From: Planktotalea arctica
GTDB taxonomy: Bacteria; Pseudomonadota; Alphaproteobacteria; Rhodobacterales; Rhodobacteraceae
Direction of reading: 5' to 3'
DNA: 64,000 nucleotides
Assembly: GCF_002105285.1 (NCBI RefSeq)
Contig: NZ_MUHR01000014.1
Location: 1-64,000, forward strand
This document shows, piece after piece, positions 7,854 through 18,299 of the stretch (its first letter is position 1; every line of letters starts with the position of its first letter). Made by a program: the position numbers and the translations under genes. A model generated the notes under the pieces. It had not been told where the DNA came from and searched no databases. It saw nothing but the letters and a program-made list of their open reading frames with translations.

Positions 7854-9132
7854 AGCGCAGCGCCTCCACAGGGTTCATTCGCGCGGCGCGCCGTGCCGGA
7901 AAAATCGTCACCACAAAAGATAGTCCCAGCGAGAGGCTGACCGCCGACATTACATCCTCAAAGCGCAATTCGGCGGGAAGTTGGTAGAGTCCACGCACGG
8001 ACGGATCCCAGACCCCGCCGCCTGCAAAGTAGTTAACGGCAGAGAAAATCGGATCGATATAGATCGCAAACAAACAGCCCAGAATGACGCCAAGCGCTGT
8101 GCCGATGATGCCCGTAAACGCGCCGCAGATGAAAAAAATCCGCAGCACGGAGCCTTCACTCAGCCCCATGGTGCGCAAAATCCCGATATCGCGGCCTTTG
8201 TTTTTCACCAGCATGATCAGGCCCGACACAATATTCATCGCCGCAATCAACACTAGGATCGACAGGATCACAAACATCACATTGTCCTCCACCTCAAGCG
8301 CGCGCAGAAAGCCGCCAGAGGCGTCGGTCCAGGCCCATAATTGCGCTCGATCCCCGCCCGCACGCAAAAGCGCAAGCTGGATCGCGTCAATCTCTTCAGG
8401 TTCTTCGACCATCACCTCGATCTCGTCCACCGCCCCCTCGCGGTTGAAGAAACTCTGTGCTTCAGCAAGCGGCATGTAGACCCGCGTGCGGTCGATATCA
8501 TAGCGCCCTGCGGTGAAAATATAGGTGACTTCATAGGCTTTCACACGCGGCGACGTGCCAAACGCGGTCTTGACGCCATTGGGGGAAATAATCTTGATAC
8601 GGTCCCCGCTCGACACCCCTAGTTCGCGCGCCACGCCAGAGCCGATGGCGATCCCCTCGCCGAAGCGATTGATATCGCCGAAACTTTCCTCGGGATTAGC
8701 GACTTTGGGAACCGTCAGCAGGTTTTCTGCCGTGAGACCATAAACTTCGATACCGGTATTGCGCCCCGCCTTATTGCCCATGACCTGCCCGCGCACCAGC
8801 GGCGCGGCACGCGTGACGCCCTCCACTGCCGCAAGGCGCGCGGCCATCTCGTCATAGTCGTAAATCTTGCGATCTAGGCGGCCGAATTCATCTTGCTCCG
8901 CCGATTTATAGACCGTCACATGCGCGTTCGCGCCCAAAATGGTCCCGACAAAATCCGTGCGAAATCCGGAGCGCACCGACAGCGTCGCGATCAATGCGAA
9001 AACGGCCAAGGTGATGCCAATGAGGCTGATCCACGTCATGACGCTCACCCCGCCCTCGGCGCGTTTGGCCCGCAAGTATCGCCATGCGATCATCCACTCG
9101 AAACGGGCAAAAGGAATAGGTGTTTTGGCCAA
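7846..9132 (-). CDS. lolC: Lipoprotein-releasing ABC transporter permease LolC/LolE
   Basis: Membrane subunit of the lipoprotein-release machine, 428 residues, with one transmembrane segment near residues 26-47, a large periplasmic domain (about 50-270), and three C-terminal segments in the FtsX-like arrangement. [21 protein letters not shown] at the N-terminus and [16 protein letters not shown] near residue 320 are family hallmarks. Only one permease gene is present, as in many alphaproteobacteria where a single LolC/E-like (LolF-type) protein may form a homodimer; the symbol is therefore approximate. Upstream of lolD in an operon with DUF2937 and proS. Confidence 0.88.
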   Translation of the reverse strand: MAKTPIPFARFEWMIAWRYLRAKRAEGGVSVMTWISLIGITLAVFALIATLSVRSGFRTDFVGTILGANAHVTVYKSAEQDEFGRLDRKIYDYDEMAARLAAVEGVTRAAPLVRGQVMGNKAGRNTGIEVYGLTAENLLTVPKVANPEESFGDINRFGEGIAIGSGVARELGVSSGDRIKIISPNGVKTAFGTSPRVKAYEVTYIFTAGRYDIDRTRVYMPLAEAQSFFNREGAVDEIEVMVEEPEEIDAIQLALLRAGGDRAQLWAWTDASGGFLRALEVEDNVMFVILSILVLIAAMNIVSGLIMLVKNKGRDIGILRTMGLSEGSVLRIFFICGAFTGIIGTALGVILGCLFAIYIDPIFSAVNYFAGGGVWDPSVRGLYQLPAELRFEDVMSAVSLSLGLSFVVTIFPARRAARMNPVEALRYE

Positions 9133-9135
9133 GGC

Positions 9136-9666
9136 TCAGGTTTCCAATTCGGGTGTATCAATCGGTTTAGGGGTGCGCCGAAACAGTATCAAAGGCAAGC
9201 GCAGCAGGTAAATCAGCCCAGAGAGCAGCGCCAGTCCGCCGAGGAAGCCAATCGCTGCAAAAACGATCCCCTCAAAAGTCACAGGCAGCGCAGGTTTGTA
9301 ATTTTCCCAAACCCGCCCCGCCAGTTCACCATCGGTAAAGCGCGCCGCATATCGCGCGCGGCTGAACGGGCCAAGGCCCTGCATTTGCTCCAGATCGCTC
9401 GACAGGCGCGCATGGCGCTCGATGGTCTCCACCATACTCTCCGCACGCGCCGCGCCCATTTGACCGCCCTGCGCAAGATCCACCAGCGCCGCCTCTCGGC
9501 TTAACTCAAAGCGTCCCGCGTCCGCGTCAAAATCATCCATGAAGCGCGACAGTTCATCAACAGCGCCCCCTAGGCGCTGCATATACTGTTGAGAGTACTC
9601 AGGAAACTGCGACACGCCCGCTGCACCGCTCAGACCGGCAACAACAGCAAGCGCGCGCGCAAACAT
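9136..9666 (-). CDS. DUF2937-family membrane protein
   Basis: A 176-residue protein with an N-terminal hydrophobic segment (residues 4-18), the motif SQFPEYSQQYMQRLGGAVDE, a helical region rich in Arg and Glu, and a second membrane segment near residues 133-157. These are the features of DUF2937, a family of unknown function. It lies between proS and the lol permease with gaps of three bases on each side, so it is almost certainly in the same transcript. A role in envelope biology is only suggested by the lol genes. Confidence 0.78.
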   Translation of the reverse strand: MFARALAVVAGLSGAAGVSQFPEYSQQYMQRLGGAVDELSRFMDDFDADAGRFELSREAALVDLAQGGQMGAARAESMVETIERHARLSSDLEQMQGLGPFSRARYAARFTDGELAGRVWENYKPALPVTFEGIVFAAIGFLGGLALLSGLIYLLRLPLILFRRTPKPIDTPELET

Positions 9667-9669
9667 ATC

Positions 9670-11007
9670 CTAGAGACCCGCGTAAATGGCCGCGATCTTG
9701 GCGATCGCCTGCTCTGGTGGCATCTCTTCGCTCTCGCCCGTGCGGCGCGACGTGACCTCGACGACACCATTCTTGAGACCACGCGGCCCGACGGTAATGC
9801 GCCATGGCAGACCGATCAGATCCATTGTCGCAAACTTCCCACCCGCGCGTTCCTTACGATCATCATAAAGCGGATCAAGGCCAAGCGCCGTTAGGCTGTC
9901 ATAAAGCGCCTCGCAGGCGGCATCGGCGTCCTCATCACCTTGCTTGAGGTTCACAATCCCGCAATGGAATGGTGTGACGCCCTCAGGCCAGATGATCCCG
10001 TTGTCGTCATGTGACGCTTCAATGATCGCCCCCAAAAGACGCGAAACACCGATGCCATGGCTGCCCATGTGCAGCGGCACACGCTCGCCATCCTCATTCT
10101 GAACGCTCGCGCCCATCTTTTCGGAATATTCTGTGCCAAAGTAGAAAATCTGTCCCACTTCGATGCCGCGCGCGGTGCGGCGGCGCTCGGTCGGCAACGC
10201 GTTAAACGCGGCCTCGTCGTGGGTTTCATCCGTGCGCGCGTAGCGCGATGTGAACTCTTCCATGACCGACTGGCAGGCTGCCTTGTCATCAAAATCAATC
10301 GCGCGCTCACCGAATTTCAGATCGGTGATTTCGCTGTCATAAAACACTTCGCTCTCGCCCGTCTCGGCCAGCACCAAGAATTCATGGGTGTAATCGCCGC
10401 CAATCGGGCCGCTATCCGCGCGCATCGGGATCGCTTGCAGGCCCATACGCTCATATGTGCGCAGGTAGCTGACCAAGTGACGGTTGTAGGCATGCAGCGC
10501 GTCTTCCTTGGTCAGATCAAAGTTATAGCCGTCCTTCATGAGGAACTCGCGCCCCCGCATCACGCCGAAACGTGGACGCACCTCGTCGCGGAATTTCCAC
10601 TGGATATGATAAAGCGTCAAAGGCAGCGATTTATAGCTGTTCACGAAATTGCCGACCATGTCAGTGATCAGTTCTTCATTCGTGGGACCATAAAGCATCT
10701 CGCGGTCATGGCGATCTTTGATGCGCAGCATTTCAGGGCCATAGGCATCATAGCGCCCCGACTTGCGCCAAAGATCGGCGGATTGCAGTGTCGGCATCAA
10801 CATCGGAATATGCCCCGCACGCTGCTGTTCCTCATGCACAATATTCTCAATCTTGCGCAACACCTTGAAGCCAAGTGGAAGCCACGAATAAATCCCCGCC
10901 GAGGACTGCTTGATCATCCCCGCGCGCAGCATCAGACGGTGGCTGACAATCTGCGCATCCGCAGGGTTTTCTTTCAAGATCGGCAGGAAATATCGGCTCA
11001 GGCGCAT
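9670..11007 (-). CDS. proS: Prolyl-tRNA synthetase (short, ProS type without editing insert)
   Basis: Charges tRNA-Pro with proline. At 445 residues it is the shortened alphaproteobacterial form that lacks the central INS editing domain found in the roughly 570-residue enzymes. Class II motif 2 appears as [20 protein letters not shown] near residue 140, and motif 3 as [16 protein letters not shown] near 320. A C-terminal anticodon-binding domain follows. Editing of mischarged alanine must therefore be done in trans or not at all. First gene of the proS-DUF2937-lolC-lolD operon. Confidence 0.95.
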   Translation of the reverse strand: MRLSRYFLPILKENPADAQIVSHRLMLRAGMIKQSSAGIYSWLPLGFKVLRKIENIVHEEQQRAGHIPMLMPTLQSADLWRKSGRYDAYGPEMLRIKDRHDREMLYGPTNEELITDMVGNFVNSYKSLPLTLYHIQWKFRDEVRPRFGVMRGREFLMKDGYNFDLTKEDALHAYNRHLVSYLRTYERMGLQAIPMRADSGPIGGDYTHEFLVLAETGESEVFYDSEITDLKFGERAIDFDDKAACQSVMEEFTSRYARTDETHDEAAFNALPTERRRTARGIEVGQIFYFGTEYSEKMGASVQNEDGERVPLHMGSHGIGVSRLLGAIIEASHDDNGIIWPEGVTPFHCGIVNLKQGDEDADAACEALYDSLTALGLDPLYDDRKERAGGKFATMDLIGLPWRITVGPRGLKNGVVEVTSRRTGESEEMPPEQAIAKIAAIYAGL

Positions 11008-11088
11008 GGAACGTCCCTCATAAAACTCTGGTTTCTTCCCGTTTAGGCGCTCACGCTATAACCAGCAAGGCCCAGCAAGACTTGACCC

Positions 11089-11149
11089 CTTCATCTTGCC
11101 AAATAAACTCCGGGGGAGTCTCGGCCTGCCGAGACGGGGGCTGGCCCCC
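11089..11149 (-). repeat. Dispersed GATGAAG-type intergenic repeat with two adjoining hairpins
   Basis: The minus strand reads GTTTATTTGGCAAGATGAAG at 11089-11108, a copy of the repeat also seen at 35.6, 37.1, 42.2 and 55.4 kb. Beside it are two perfect hairpins: GTCTCGGC/GCCGAGAC at 11118-11135 with a 2-base loop, and GGGGGC/GCCCCC at 11136-11149. The copy sits between the divergent starts of proS and the perM-like gene, so it cannot be acting only as a terminator downstream of a gene. Confidence 0.7.
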
Positions 11150-11217
11150 ATGCGCCCCTTGAAACCTAGCCCGGCATAGGCGATGTCTAACGCAATCAAG
11201 TAATCAAAGGCGCGCGC

Positions 11218-12294
11218 ATGGCACATCCCGTCAAAGACCAGCTCAAATATTGGGGCATCGCCACCGCGGTTTTTCTGCTGGCCATGTGGTATCTCGGCGA
11301 TGTGATGTTGCCTTTCGTGCTTGGCGGCGCAATCGCCTATTTCCTTGACCCCGTCGCGGACCGGCTCGAGCGGATGGGCTGCTCGCGCGCGCTTGCTACG
11401 ACGATAATCACTTTGATGGCCGTGGTCATTTTCATCGTCATGGTCCTGCTGGTGGTGCCGACGCTGATCAACCAGTCGATTTCGCTGTTCAACATCGCAC
11501 CGCAGCTGTTTTCCGATCTGCGCGCTTTCTTGTCCGAACGCTTCCCCCAAGCGCTCGACGAAGGCTCTACGCTGCATCAATCCTTGCTTAGCATCGGCGA
11601 AACGATCCAGTCCAAGGGCGGCGAATTACTAAGCACCGTTCTGTCCTCGGCCTCCTCGATCATCAATATTCTCGTGCTCTTCCTGATCGTCCCCGTGGTC
11701 GCCTTCTACATGTTGCTCGACTGGGACAAGATGACCTCGCGGATCGACACGCTTTTGCCGCGTGATCACGCCCCCACCGTGCGCATGCTGGCCAAGCAGA
11801 TCGACGAAACTCTGGCTGCATTCATCCGCGGCATGGGCACCGTTTGTCTGATCCTCGGCACCTATTATGCCATCGCTCTGATGCTGGTGGGACTGCAATT
11901 CGGGCTGGTGGTCGGCTTTATCGCAGGGCTAATCACTTTCATTCCCTACGTCGGCGCGTTGGTCGGCGGCTCGCTTGCCATCGGACTGGGCCTGTTTCAA
12001 TTCTGGGGCGATTGGGTATCTCTTGGCCTCGTCGCGGGGGTCTTCATCATCGGGCAGGTGATGGAGGGCAACGTGCTTACGCCCAAACTCGTCGGCTCTT
12101 CGGTTGGTTTGCACCCTGTCTGGCTGTTGCTTTCGCTTTCCGTCTTCGGTTCGGTCTTTGGCTTTGTGGGCATGCTTGTCGCCGTGCCTGTCGCCGCGGC
12201 GCTTGGCGTGGTCATGCGGTTTTTCGTCGGGCAATACATGGGCAGCCGGCTCTATTCTGGCCTCGAAGCCCCCAAAGACAACGCAGGCGAGTAA
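11218..12294 (+). CDS. AI-2E/PerM-family transporter
   Basis: A 358-residue inner-membrane protein of the AI-2E (PerM/YdiK) family, which includes autoinducer and Na+/H+ exporters; the substrate here is unknown. Seven or eight hydrophobic segments are visible, with the family motif GLITFIPYVGALVGG near residues 238-252, and VVPVVAFYMLLDWDKM near 158. The soluble stretch between helices 3 and 4 (residues 90-140) is usual. The gene is immediately followed by hdaA with only three bases between stop and ATG, an arrangement found widely in alphaproteobacteria. Confidence 0.85.
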   Translation: MAHPVKDQLKYWGIATAVFLLAMWYLGDVMLPFVLGGAIAYFLDPVADRLERMGCSRALATTIITLMAVVIFIVMVLLVVPTLINQSISLFNIAPQLFSDLRAFLSERFPQALDEGSTLHQSLLSIGETIQSKGGELLSTVLSSASSIINILVLFLIVPVVAFYMLLDWDKMTSRIDTLLPRDHAPTVRMLAKQIDETLAAFIRGMGTVCLILGTYYAIALMLVGLQFGLVVGFIAGLITFIPYVGALVGGSLAIGLGLFQFWGDWVSLGLVAGVFIIGQVMEGNVLTPKLVGSSVGLHPVWLLLSLSVFGSVFGFVGMLVAVPVAAALGVVMRFFVGQYMGSRLYSGLEAPKDNAGE

Positions 12295-12297
12295 GTG

Positions 12298-13026
12298 ATG
12301 CCAAACCAACTCAGCTTCGATCTACCTGCGCGCCTCGCGCTGGAGCGCGACGATTTCTTCGTCTCGCCCTCAAATGCGCTTGCCCTTGCGCTAATCGATG
12401 CACCGCAAAACTGGAGCAACGGCAAGCTGATCCTGATTGGCCCAAAAGGCGCGGGCAAGACCCATCTCGCCCATGTCTGGGCTGCGCAAAGCGGCGCGCG
12501 GATAATTGATGCCCGCATGCTGGACGAAGCCGCCGTGCCTGCCCTGTCGCAAGGCCCTGTGGTGGTCGAGGACGCAGACCTGATCGCAGGCAATAAAGCG
12601 CTGGAAACAGTGCTGTTTCACCTGCACAACCTCGCGCAGGCCGAAGGGCAGCCCCTGCTGATTACCGCACAAAACACGCCGCAGCGTTGGCCGCTCGGCC
12701 TGCCAGATCTGGCAAGCCGGCTGCACGCAATCCAGATCGCCCAACTCGAGGCCCCTGATGATGCGCTGCTCACGGCTCTGCTCATGAAGTTGTTCATGGA
12801 TCGCCAGCTTAATCCTGCGCCCGATGTCATCCCCTTTCTTGCGCGCCGCATCGATCGCTCTTTCGCGGCAGCGCAGCAGATCGTCGCCACCCTCGACAAG
12901 GCGACGCTGGATGCCAAGCGCCCGTTAACGCGCGCCTTTGCCTCTGCGGTTCTGGACAAGGTCGCACCAGTGGAAACATTGCTAAGCTACGCCGAAAAAC
13001 GAAAGGGCGATGATGATGCAAGCTGA
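12298..13026 (+). CDS. hdaA: Regulatory inactivator of DnaA (HdaA/Hda-like AAA+ protein)
   Basis: A 242-residue DnaA paralogue expected to stimulate ATP hydrolysis by DnaA at the clamp and so block re-initiation of replication. It has the clamp-binding-like N-terminus NQLSFDLP, a Walker [16 protein letters not shown] near residue 48, a Walker B VVVEDAD, sensor 1 in [12 protein letters not shown], and the [10 protein letters not shown] arginine-finger region. It ends after the AAA+ lid and lacks the DnaA DNA-binding domain IV. The ATG at 12298 is preferred over the GTG one codon earlier. Its end overlaps the start of ppk. Confidence 0.88.
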   Translation: MPNQLSFDLPARLALERDDFFVSPSNALALALIDAPQNWSNGKLILIGPKGAGKTHLAHVWAAQSGARIIDARMLDEAAVPALSQGPVVVEDADLIAGNKALETVLFHLHNLAQAEGQPLLITAQNTPQRWPLGLPDLASRLHAIQIAQLEAPDDALLTALLMKLFMDRQLNPAPDVIPFLARRIDRSFAAAQQIVATLDKATLDAKRPLTRAFASAVLDKVAPVETLLSYAEKRKGDDDAS

Positions 13027-15196
13027 CTTTCTCAAAGCGCCTCCCCCTGTGCCCCTCGCGCTGGACGATGTAGATTTTGCCGGTCCTGCGCGGTTCGTAA
13101 ACCGTGAGCTCAGCTGGCTCAACTTCAACTGGCGCGTGCTGGACGAGGCCGAGAACCCCCGCGTGCCACTTCTGGAGCGCCTGCGGTTCCTGTCGATTTC
13201 TGCCACGAACCTTGATGAATTTTACACCGTGCGCGTCGCGGGTCTGCGTGAACTCGCGCAGGCTGGCAATGCCACACCTGCCGCCGACGGGCTGACCCCC
13301 GCCGAGCAATTGGTGCTGATCAATGAGGACGCGCGCAATTTGCTGCAAACCCAGCAGCGCGCGCTTGAGGGTATTCGCAGCGAAATGCTAGATGCCGGTA
13401 TCGCCATTGTCGAGCGGGCTGATCTAAGCAAATCCGACAAGGATTACGTCGCTGACGTTTTCCTGCACAAGGTCTTTCCCGTGCTCTCACCGCTCGCGAT
13501 TGATCCAGCGCATCCCTTTCCCTTTATCCCCAACACCGGCTATTCGCTTGCGCTGCAACTGGAGCGCCAGGCGGACAAGCGCGAATTGCTTGCGCTTTTG
13601 CCGATCCCCGCGCAGATCGACCGCTTCGTGACCCTGCCCGCCCCCGATGGCCTGCTACGCTATCTGCCGCTCGAAGATGTGCTGGTGGAAAACCTTGGCC
13701 GCCTGTTTCCCGGCTACAAAATGAAAGGCCATTTCGGCTTTCGCGTGCTGCGCGACAGCGATCTGGAAGTCGAGGACGAAGCCGAAGATCTGGTGCGCGA
13801 ATTCGAGGTCGCGCTGAAGCGGCGCAAACGCGGCGAAGTGGTGCGCCTGACCTACACGGGCGACGCCCCGGCCAAGCTCAAGGCGCTGGTGATGCGCGAA
13901 CTTGGCGTCACGGAAGCCGAAACCGTCGAACTGCCCGGGATGATCGGCATGGCCGACCTCTCGGAGCTGGTGACGGACGCGCGCCCCGATCTGCTTTGGC
14001 CGCCCTTCATGCCCCGCGTGCCCGAGCGCGTTCAGGATCATGATGGCGATATGTTCGCCGCCATTCGCCAAAAGGACATGCTGCTGCATCACCCCTACGA
14101 GACCTTCGATATGGTCGTGCGCTTTTTAACGCAGGCCGCGCGCGACCCTGATGTGGTGGCGATTAAACAAACGCTCTATCGCACCTCCAAACGCTCGCCC
14201 ATCGTTTCGGCCCTGTGCGAAGCGGCAGAAGATGGCAAATCCGTCACTGCCCTGGTCGAACTGAAAGCGCGTTTTGACGAAGCTGCCAACATCCGCCAAT
14301 CCCGCCGTCTCGAGCGTGCGGGGGCCCATGTGGTCTACGGCTTTCTCGATCTCAAAACCCACGCCAAGATTTCCACAGTGGTGCGCCGCGAGGGCGACAA
14401 TCTGGTCACCTACACGCATTACGGGACCGGCAATTATCACCCGATTACAGCGCGCATCTACACTGATCTTTCCTTATTCACCTGCGACGCAAAGCTCGGC
14501 CGCGATGCCACCAAAGTGTTCAACTATCTCTCCGGCTACGCCCCCCCCGACGCCTTGGAAAACCTTGCAATTTCACCTCTGACGCTAAAACCCCGCCTGC
14601 TCGAGCTGATCGCGCAGGAAGCAGATTACGCGCGCGCGGGCAAGCCTGCCGTGATCTGGGCCAAGATGAATTCGCTGATTGATCCTGAAGTCATTGATGC
14701 GCTTTATGCGGCCTCACAAGCGGGGGTGAAAATCGATCTGGTCATTCGCGGCATCTGCGGCCTTCGTCCCGGCATCAAGGGCCTCAGCGAGACCATCCGC
14801 GTCAAATCTATCGTTGGCCGCTTCCTCGAGCATTCGCGCATCGTGTGTTTCGGCAACGGGCATGGCCTGCCCCACAAGAAGGCGCGCGTGTTCATCAGCT
14901 CTGCCGATTGGATGGGCCGCAACCTGAACCGGCGCGTCGAAACGCTGGTGGAGATCAACAACGCCACCGTCAAAGCGCAGATCGTCAGTCAGATCATGGC
15001 CGCCAATCTGGCTGACGTCGCGCAAAGCTGGCTGATGACGCCGGATGGCTCCTTCACACGCGAAATCGTGCCCGAGGGACAGTTCGCCTTTAATTGTCAC
15101 AAGTTCTTCATGGAAAACCCCTCGCTATCGGGGCGCGGCTCTGCGGGGGCTGCGGATGTGCCCAAGTTGACCCATACCATCGACGAGGCGGGCTAA
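13010..15196 (+). CDS. ppk1: Polyphosphate kinase 1
   Basis: Reversibly polymerises the gamma-phosphate of ATP into polyphosphate. The 728-residue protein begins with the PPK N domain ([19 protein letters not shown], a hallmark) and contains the catalytic phospholipase-D-like halves, with [15 protein letters not shown] near residue 450 and [19 protein letters not shown] near 470; the His in one of these is the phosphorylated residue in characterised PPK1. Three tandem ATG codons start at 13010, 13013 and 13016; AAGG at 13003 best fits the second or third. The gene overlaps hdaA by 17 bases and is followed by ppx. Confidence 0.95.
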   Translation: MMMQADFLKAPPPVPLALDDVDFAGPARFVNRELSWLNFNWRVLDEAENPRVPLLERLRFLSISATNLDEFYTVRVAGLRELAQAGNATPAADGLTPAEQLVLINEDARNLLQTQQRALEGIRSEMLDAGIAIVERADLSKSDKDYVADVFLHKVFPVLSPLAIDPAHPFPFIPNTGYSLALQLERQADKRELLALLPIPAQIDRFVTLPAPDGLLRYLPLEDVLVENLGRLFPGYKMKGHFGFRVLRDSDLEVEDEAEDLVREFEVALKRRKRGEVVRLTYTGDAPAKLKALVMRELGVTEAETVELPGMIGMADLSELVTDARPDLLWPPFMPRVPERVQDHDGDMFAAIRQKDMLLHHPYETFDMVVRFLTQAARDPDVVAIKQTLYRTSKRSPIVSALCEAAEDGKSVTALVELKARFDEAANIRQSRRLERAGAHVVYGFLDLKTHAKISTVVRREGDNLVTYTHYGTGNYHPITARIYTDLSLFTCDAKLGRDATKVFNYLSGYAPPDALENLAISPLTLKPRLLELIAQEADYARAGKPAVIWAKMNSLIDPEVIDALYAASQAGVKIDLVIRGICGLRPGIKGLSETIRVKSIVGRFLEHSRIVCFGNGHGLPHKKARVFISSADWMGRNLNRRVETLVEINNATVKAQIVSQIMAANLADVAQSWLMTPDGSFTREIVPEGQFAFNCHKFFMENPSLSGRGSAGAADVPKLTHTIDEAG

Positions 15197-15271
15197 AACG
15201 GTTTGCGCAATTGACCTGCTGGCGTGATCGGGTAAACCCTTGGCACAAGAAATGATAGCGCGGATGATCTG

Positions 15272-16846
15272 ATGAATGCTGGCCCCCGATCTGACGCCCC
15301 TCAGCTTAGCGCCGTAAACTACGGCCCCTTCGGGCGGCCATTGTTCAACGATCCTTCCGTGCGCAAACTCTCGCGTGTTGGCGTGGTCGATATCGGATCG
15401 AACTCTGTACGCCTTGTGATCTTTGACGGTGCAGCGCGCAGTCCGGCCTATTTTTACAACGAAAAAGTCATGTGTGCCCTCGGCGCGGGCATCGCGGAAA
15501 CCGGCCATCTCAACCCCGAGGGGCGCGTACGCGCCCTTGCCGCCGTTGCCCGGTTCGAGGCCATCGCGCAAAGCCTCGGTATCTCGCCCCTTACGGCCGT
15601 CGCCACCGCCGCTGTGCGCGATGCGACCGATGGGCCGGATTTTTGCGCCGATATCCTGCGGGAGACCGGTTTGAACGTCCACATCATTGATGGACCTGAG
15701 GAGGCACGCCTCTCGGCACAGGGCGTCCTGCTCGGTTGGCCCGGCTCCTATGGGCTGGTCTGTGATATCGGCGGCGCATCCATGGAGCTTGCGGAAATTC
15801 GTGATGGCCACGTGGGGAAATGCGTAAGCTCTTCACTCGGCCCGCTGAAACTTCTCAGTATGAAAGGCGGCGCGAAGGCGCGCAAAACCTACGCCAAAGA
15901 AGTAATTGATGATCTGTGCGAGCGCATGGGCGAGCAAAAGGACCGCTTGTTCCTTGTTGGCGGCTCTTGGCGCGCCATTGCCCGCATCGACATGCACCGT
16001 CGTGGCTATCCTTTGCATGTGCTGCATGAATACCGTATGACCCCGAAATCCGTGCGCGAAACGGTTAAATATATCGCCAAATCCGATATCGAAGACCTGC
16101 GCAGCGCCTGCGGTATTTCCAGCGCGCGCATGGCCTTGGTGCCGATCGCTTCCGAAGTACTGAAAATCTTGGTTTCCCGCGTCAAACCCACCGATATCGC
16201 CGTATCCAGCTATGGCATCCGCGAGGGCATGCTCTACGAGCAAATGCCGCAAAAATTGCGCGATCGCGACCCGTTAATCGAATCCGCTCGCTTTGCCGAA
16301 GCCAAGGATGCGCGCATGCCGGGCTTTGGCAAAACGCTCTACGACTTCATCATTCCACTGTTCAAATCCGCACCCTACACCACGAAGCGGTTGATAAAAG
16401 CGGCCAGTTCCCTGCATGACGTCAGCTGGCGCGCCCATCCAGATTATCGCGCCGAAGTGTGTTTCGACAACTCGACCCGCGCCAATCTTGGCGGTCTCAG
16501 CCATCCTGAGCGCGTCTTTCTAGGCCTCGCCTTGCTGCACCGCTATCGCAACAAACGCGAGGGTACACGCTTTGACGATCTGTTCGATTTGCTGCCGCCC
16601 GAAAAGCAGAAACAGGCGGAAATTTTAGGCAAGGCTATGCGCTTCGGCGCTATGCTCTGGATGGAGAAGGATACGCAACTTGGCGAAATGCGCTGGTTCC
16701 CGAAGAAAAAACTGCTTGAATTGCGCCTGCACCCTTCGGCCAAACCGCTGTTCTCCGAAGTTGCTGAAGCGCGCCTCGCCTCGCTTGCCTCCTCATTGGA
16801 CGCCGAGGTAAAAGTCAAATTCACCAAACCCTCAACGGAAGCCTGA
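15272..16846 (+). CDS. ppx: Exopolyphosphatase, Ppx/GppA family
   Basis: Degrades polyphosphate from its end, or hydrolyses pppGpp, in opposition to the preceding ppk. The 524-residue product shows the actin-like ATPase fold of the family: VVDIGSNSVRLVIFDG near residue 36 (phosphate 1 loop), ATAAVRDATDG, and CDIGGASMELAEIRDG near 165 (phosphate 2 loop). A C-terminal helical domain related to HD folds follows, as in full-length Ppx. The gap of 75 bases from ppk and the same strand indicate one operon, placing polyphosphate synthesis and breakdown under shared control. Confidence 0.9.
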   Translation: MNAGPRSDAPQLSAVNYGPFGRPLFNDPSVRKLSRVGVVDIGSNSVRLVIFDGAARSPAYFYNEKVMCALGAGIAETGHLNPEGRVRALAAVARFEAIAQSLGISPLTAVATAAVRDATDGPDFCADILRETGLNVHIIDGPEEARLSAQGVLLGWPGSYGLVCDIGGASMELAEIRDGHVGKCVSSSLGPLKLLSMKGGAKARKTYAKEVIDDLCERMGEQKDRLFLVGGSWRAIARIDMHRRGYPLHVLHEYRMTPKSVRETVKYIAKSDIEDLRSACGISSARMALVPIASEVLKILVSRVKPTDIAVSSYGIREGMLYEQMPQKLRDRDPLIESARFAEAKDARMPGFGKTLYDFIIPLFKSAPYTTKRLIKAASSLHDVSWRAHPDYRAEVCFDNSTRANLGGLSHPERVFLGLALLHRYRNKREGTRFDDLFDLLPPEKQKQAEILGKAMRFGAMLWMEKDTQLGEMRWFPKKKLLELRLHPSAKPLFSEVAEARLASLASSLDAEVKVKFTKPSTEA

Positions 16847-16888
16847 CCCTAGCCCCGATCCGATAAGCCACGCCAAGCCGGAACTCGA

Positions 16889-17248
16889 CTAAAGCTCAAC
16901 TTCGCCCTCAGGCAATTCCAGATCTTCAACCGACTTGCGCCGCATAATGATATCGCCATTCGGCAGTATTTCCGGTGCATGGTATTTCGAGAAATCCTCG
17001 ACCTGCTCCAGCAAATCCCCCAGCGCAGGTCCCATGTTCTGCACGAAACCGCGTAATGCCGGTTCAAGCTGCTCGGACAGCCCCTCCATCTCGCGCAGCG
17101 CGGGCTCCATTTCTTCCATCAAGCCTTCAAACAAAAGGCGCGCGCCCTGCTCCATCAGATTAAGGCCCGTCTTGGGCGCTGTGTCCTCGGCCTGCGCAGG
17201 CAATGCCAGTGCGAGGGCCAAGGCAGCGGTGAGTGCAATCTGTTTCAT
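16889..17248 (-). CDS. Small secreted protein of unknown function
   Basis: A 119-residue protein with a clear Sec signal peptide (MKQ, an alanine/leucine core, cleavage likely after AQA at residue 20). The mature part is acidic and helical, with heptad-like repeats in LLFEGLMEEMEPALREMEG and SEQLEPALRGFVQNMGPALG, then a KYHAPEILPNGDIIMRRK motif and an acidic tail. I know of similar short proteins in Rhodobacterales but no function. The ATG at 17248 is chosen over one 18 codons upstream because it starts the signal peptide. Confidence 0.7.
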   Translation of the reverse strand: MKQIALTAALALALALPAQAEDTAPKTGLNLMEQGARLLFEGLMEEMEPALREMEGLSEQLEPALRGFVQNMGPALGDLLEQVEDFSKYHAPEILPNGDIIMRRKSVEDLELPEGEVEL

Positions 17249-17285
17249 AGCCTCGACATAGTAGCGCATCGCTCCGGTTTTTAGA

Positions 17286-18299
17286 TCAAATGTCGATATC
17301 AAGCGTCACAGGGAAGTGATCGGACGCAGTCAAAAGCGCATTGCGCAGGCTCTCATTCTCCCAGCATTCAGGGTCATCAAACGGATGCCAGATGCGCCAG
17401 GACTTTGCTTTCGCTCGCAAATTATCACTCACCATTATATAATCGAGTAGCGCCTGCAAAAAGCGATTGTCCTGTTTCAGAAAAAATCGCGCCGTCGTAG
17501 GCGCGCCGCCGATTTTTCGCGCCAGCGCACGCGCCGCGTGCGGATCAAACAAACACGGACAGCCCGCCTCGCCCAGAATAATCTCTACTGACGAGCGCCC
17601 GAACAGGTTTTCGTACTCGTCAAGGCCGGGACCATCATTCAGATCGCCAAGCAACATAAGATGTTCGTCCGCGCCAAGATGCCCGTCAATGCGCGCACGC
17701 AGCCAGACGGCTTGGGCAAGTTGTTTACGTCGATTGGCGATCGAAAAGCGCATGACTTCGTCGCGCCCGCGCGCGCCGTGAGGTGCCTTGCTTTTGAGAT
17801 GCGCGCCGATCATCCGAAGCTTAGTGCCGCGCGCCGTTTCCAGCGCCAATTCCAAAGGCGGTTTGGAAAACGTGACTTCATCCTCGCGGTTGTCGATGTC
17901 CAGATCGATATGAAACGCGCCGTCGAAGCGCGGGGCAGCCGCGTCGTCCAGAGCCGCGATCGGATCATGCACCGCGCTTAATTTACTTGGATCGTAGAGC
18001 AGCGCGATTTCTTGCTGCGTGGTGTTGCCGAACCCGATCAACGCCTTCGAGGTGCGCAGCCCGAACGCTTCGGCAAACCCCTCCAGCGCGCGCGTGCCCG
18101 AGCGATCCGCGTGATCATCGGGGGCTTCGATTACCATGATCGCATCCGCGTCGATCTTGCGAAACACCAGTGCCAGCGCCGCGATCTGCTGCGCGCGCGT
18201 TACGTCGCGCCGCCCCGACCAGCCGCCATCATTAAGAAGCTTGCCTGCATCATCAAACAGCCGATCGAACCATTCCACATTGTAGCAGGCAAAGCGCAT
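17286..18299 (-). CDS. Endonuclease/exonuclease/phosphatase-family hydrolase
   Basis: A 337-residue metal-dependent hydrolase of the EEP fold (DNase I, exonuclease III and sphingomyelinase relatives). The strand CYNVEWFD opens the fold, IMVIEAPDD supplies the metal-binding Glu, GDLNDGPG the catalytic Asp/Asn pair, and SDHFPV the terminal His. No signal peptide is present, so it is likely cytoplasmic. Substrate unknown. The start at 18299 was chosen because MRFACYNVE begins the fold and the ATG shares one base with the stop codon of the TerB/DnaJ gene, implying translational coupling. Confidence 0.8.
   Translation of the reverse strand: MRFACYNVEWFDRLFDDAGKLLNDGGWSGRRDVTRAQQIAALALVFRKIDADAIMVIEAPDDHADRSGTRALEGFAEAFGLRTSKALIGFGNTTQQEIALLYDPSKLSAVHDPIAALDDAAAPRFDGAFHIDLDIDNREDEVTFSKPPLELALETARGTKLRMIGAHLKSKAPHGARGRDEVMRFSIANRRKQLAQAVWLRARIDGHLGADEHLMLLGDLNDGPGLDEYENLFGRSSVEIILGEAGCPCLFDPHAARALARKIGGAPTTARFFLKQDNRFLQALLDYIMVSDNLRAKAKSWRIWHPFDDPECWENESLRNALLTASDHFPVTLDIDI

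Noticed and set aside
10057-11046. A 329-codon plus-strand frame opposite proS
   Set aside because: Antisense shadow of the class II synthetase; composition is rich in His, Arg and Ala as typical for shadow frames.
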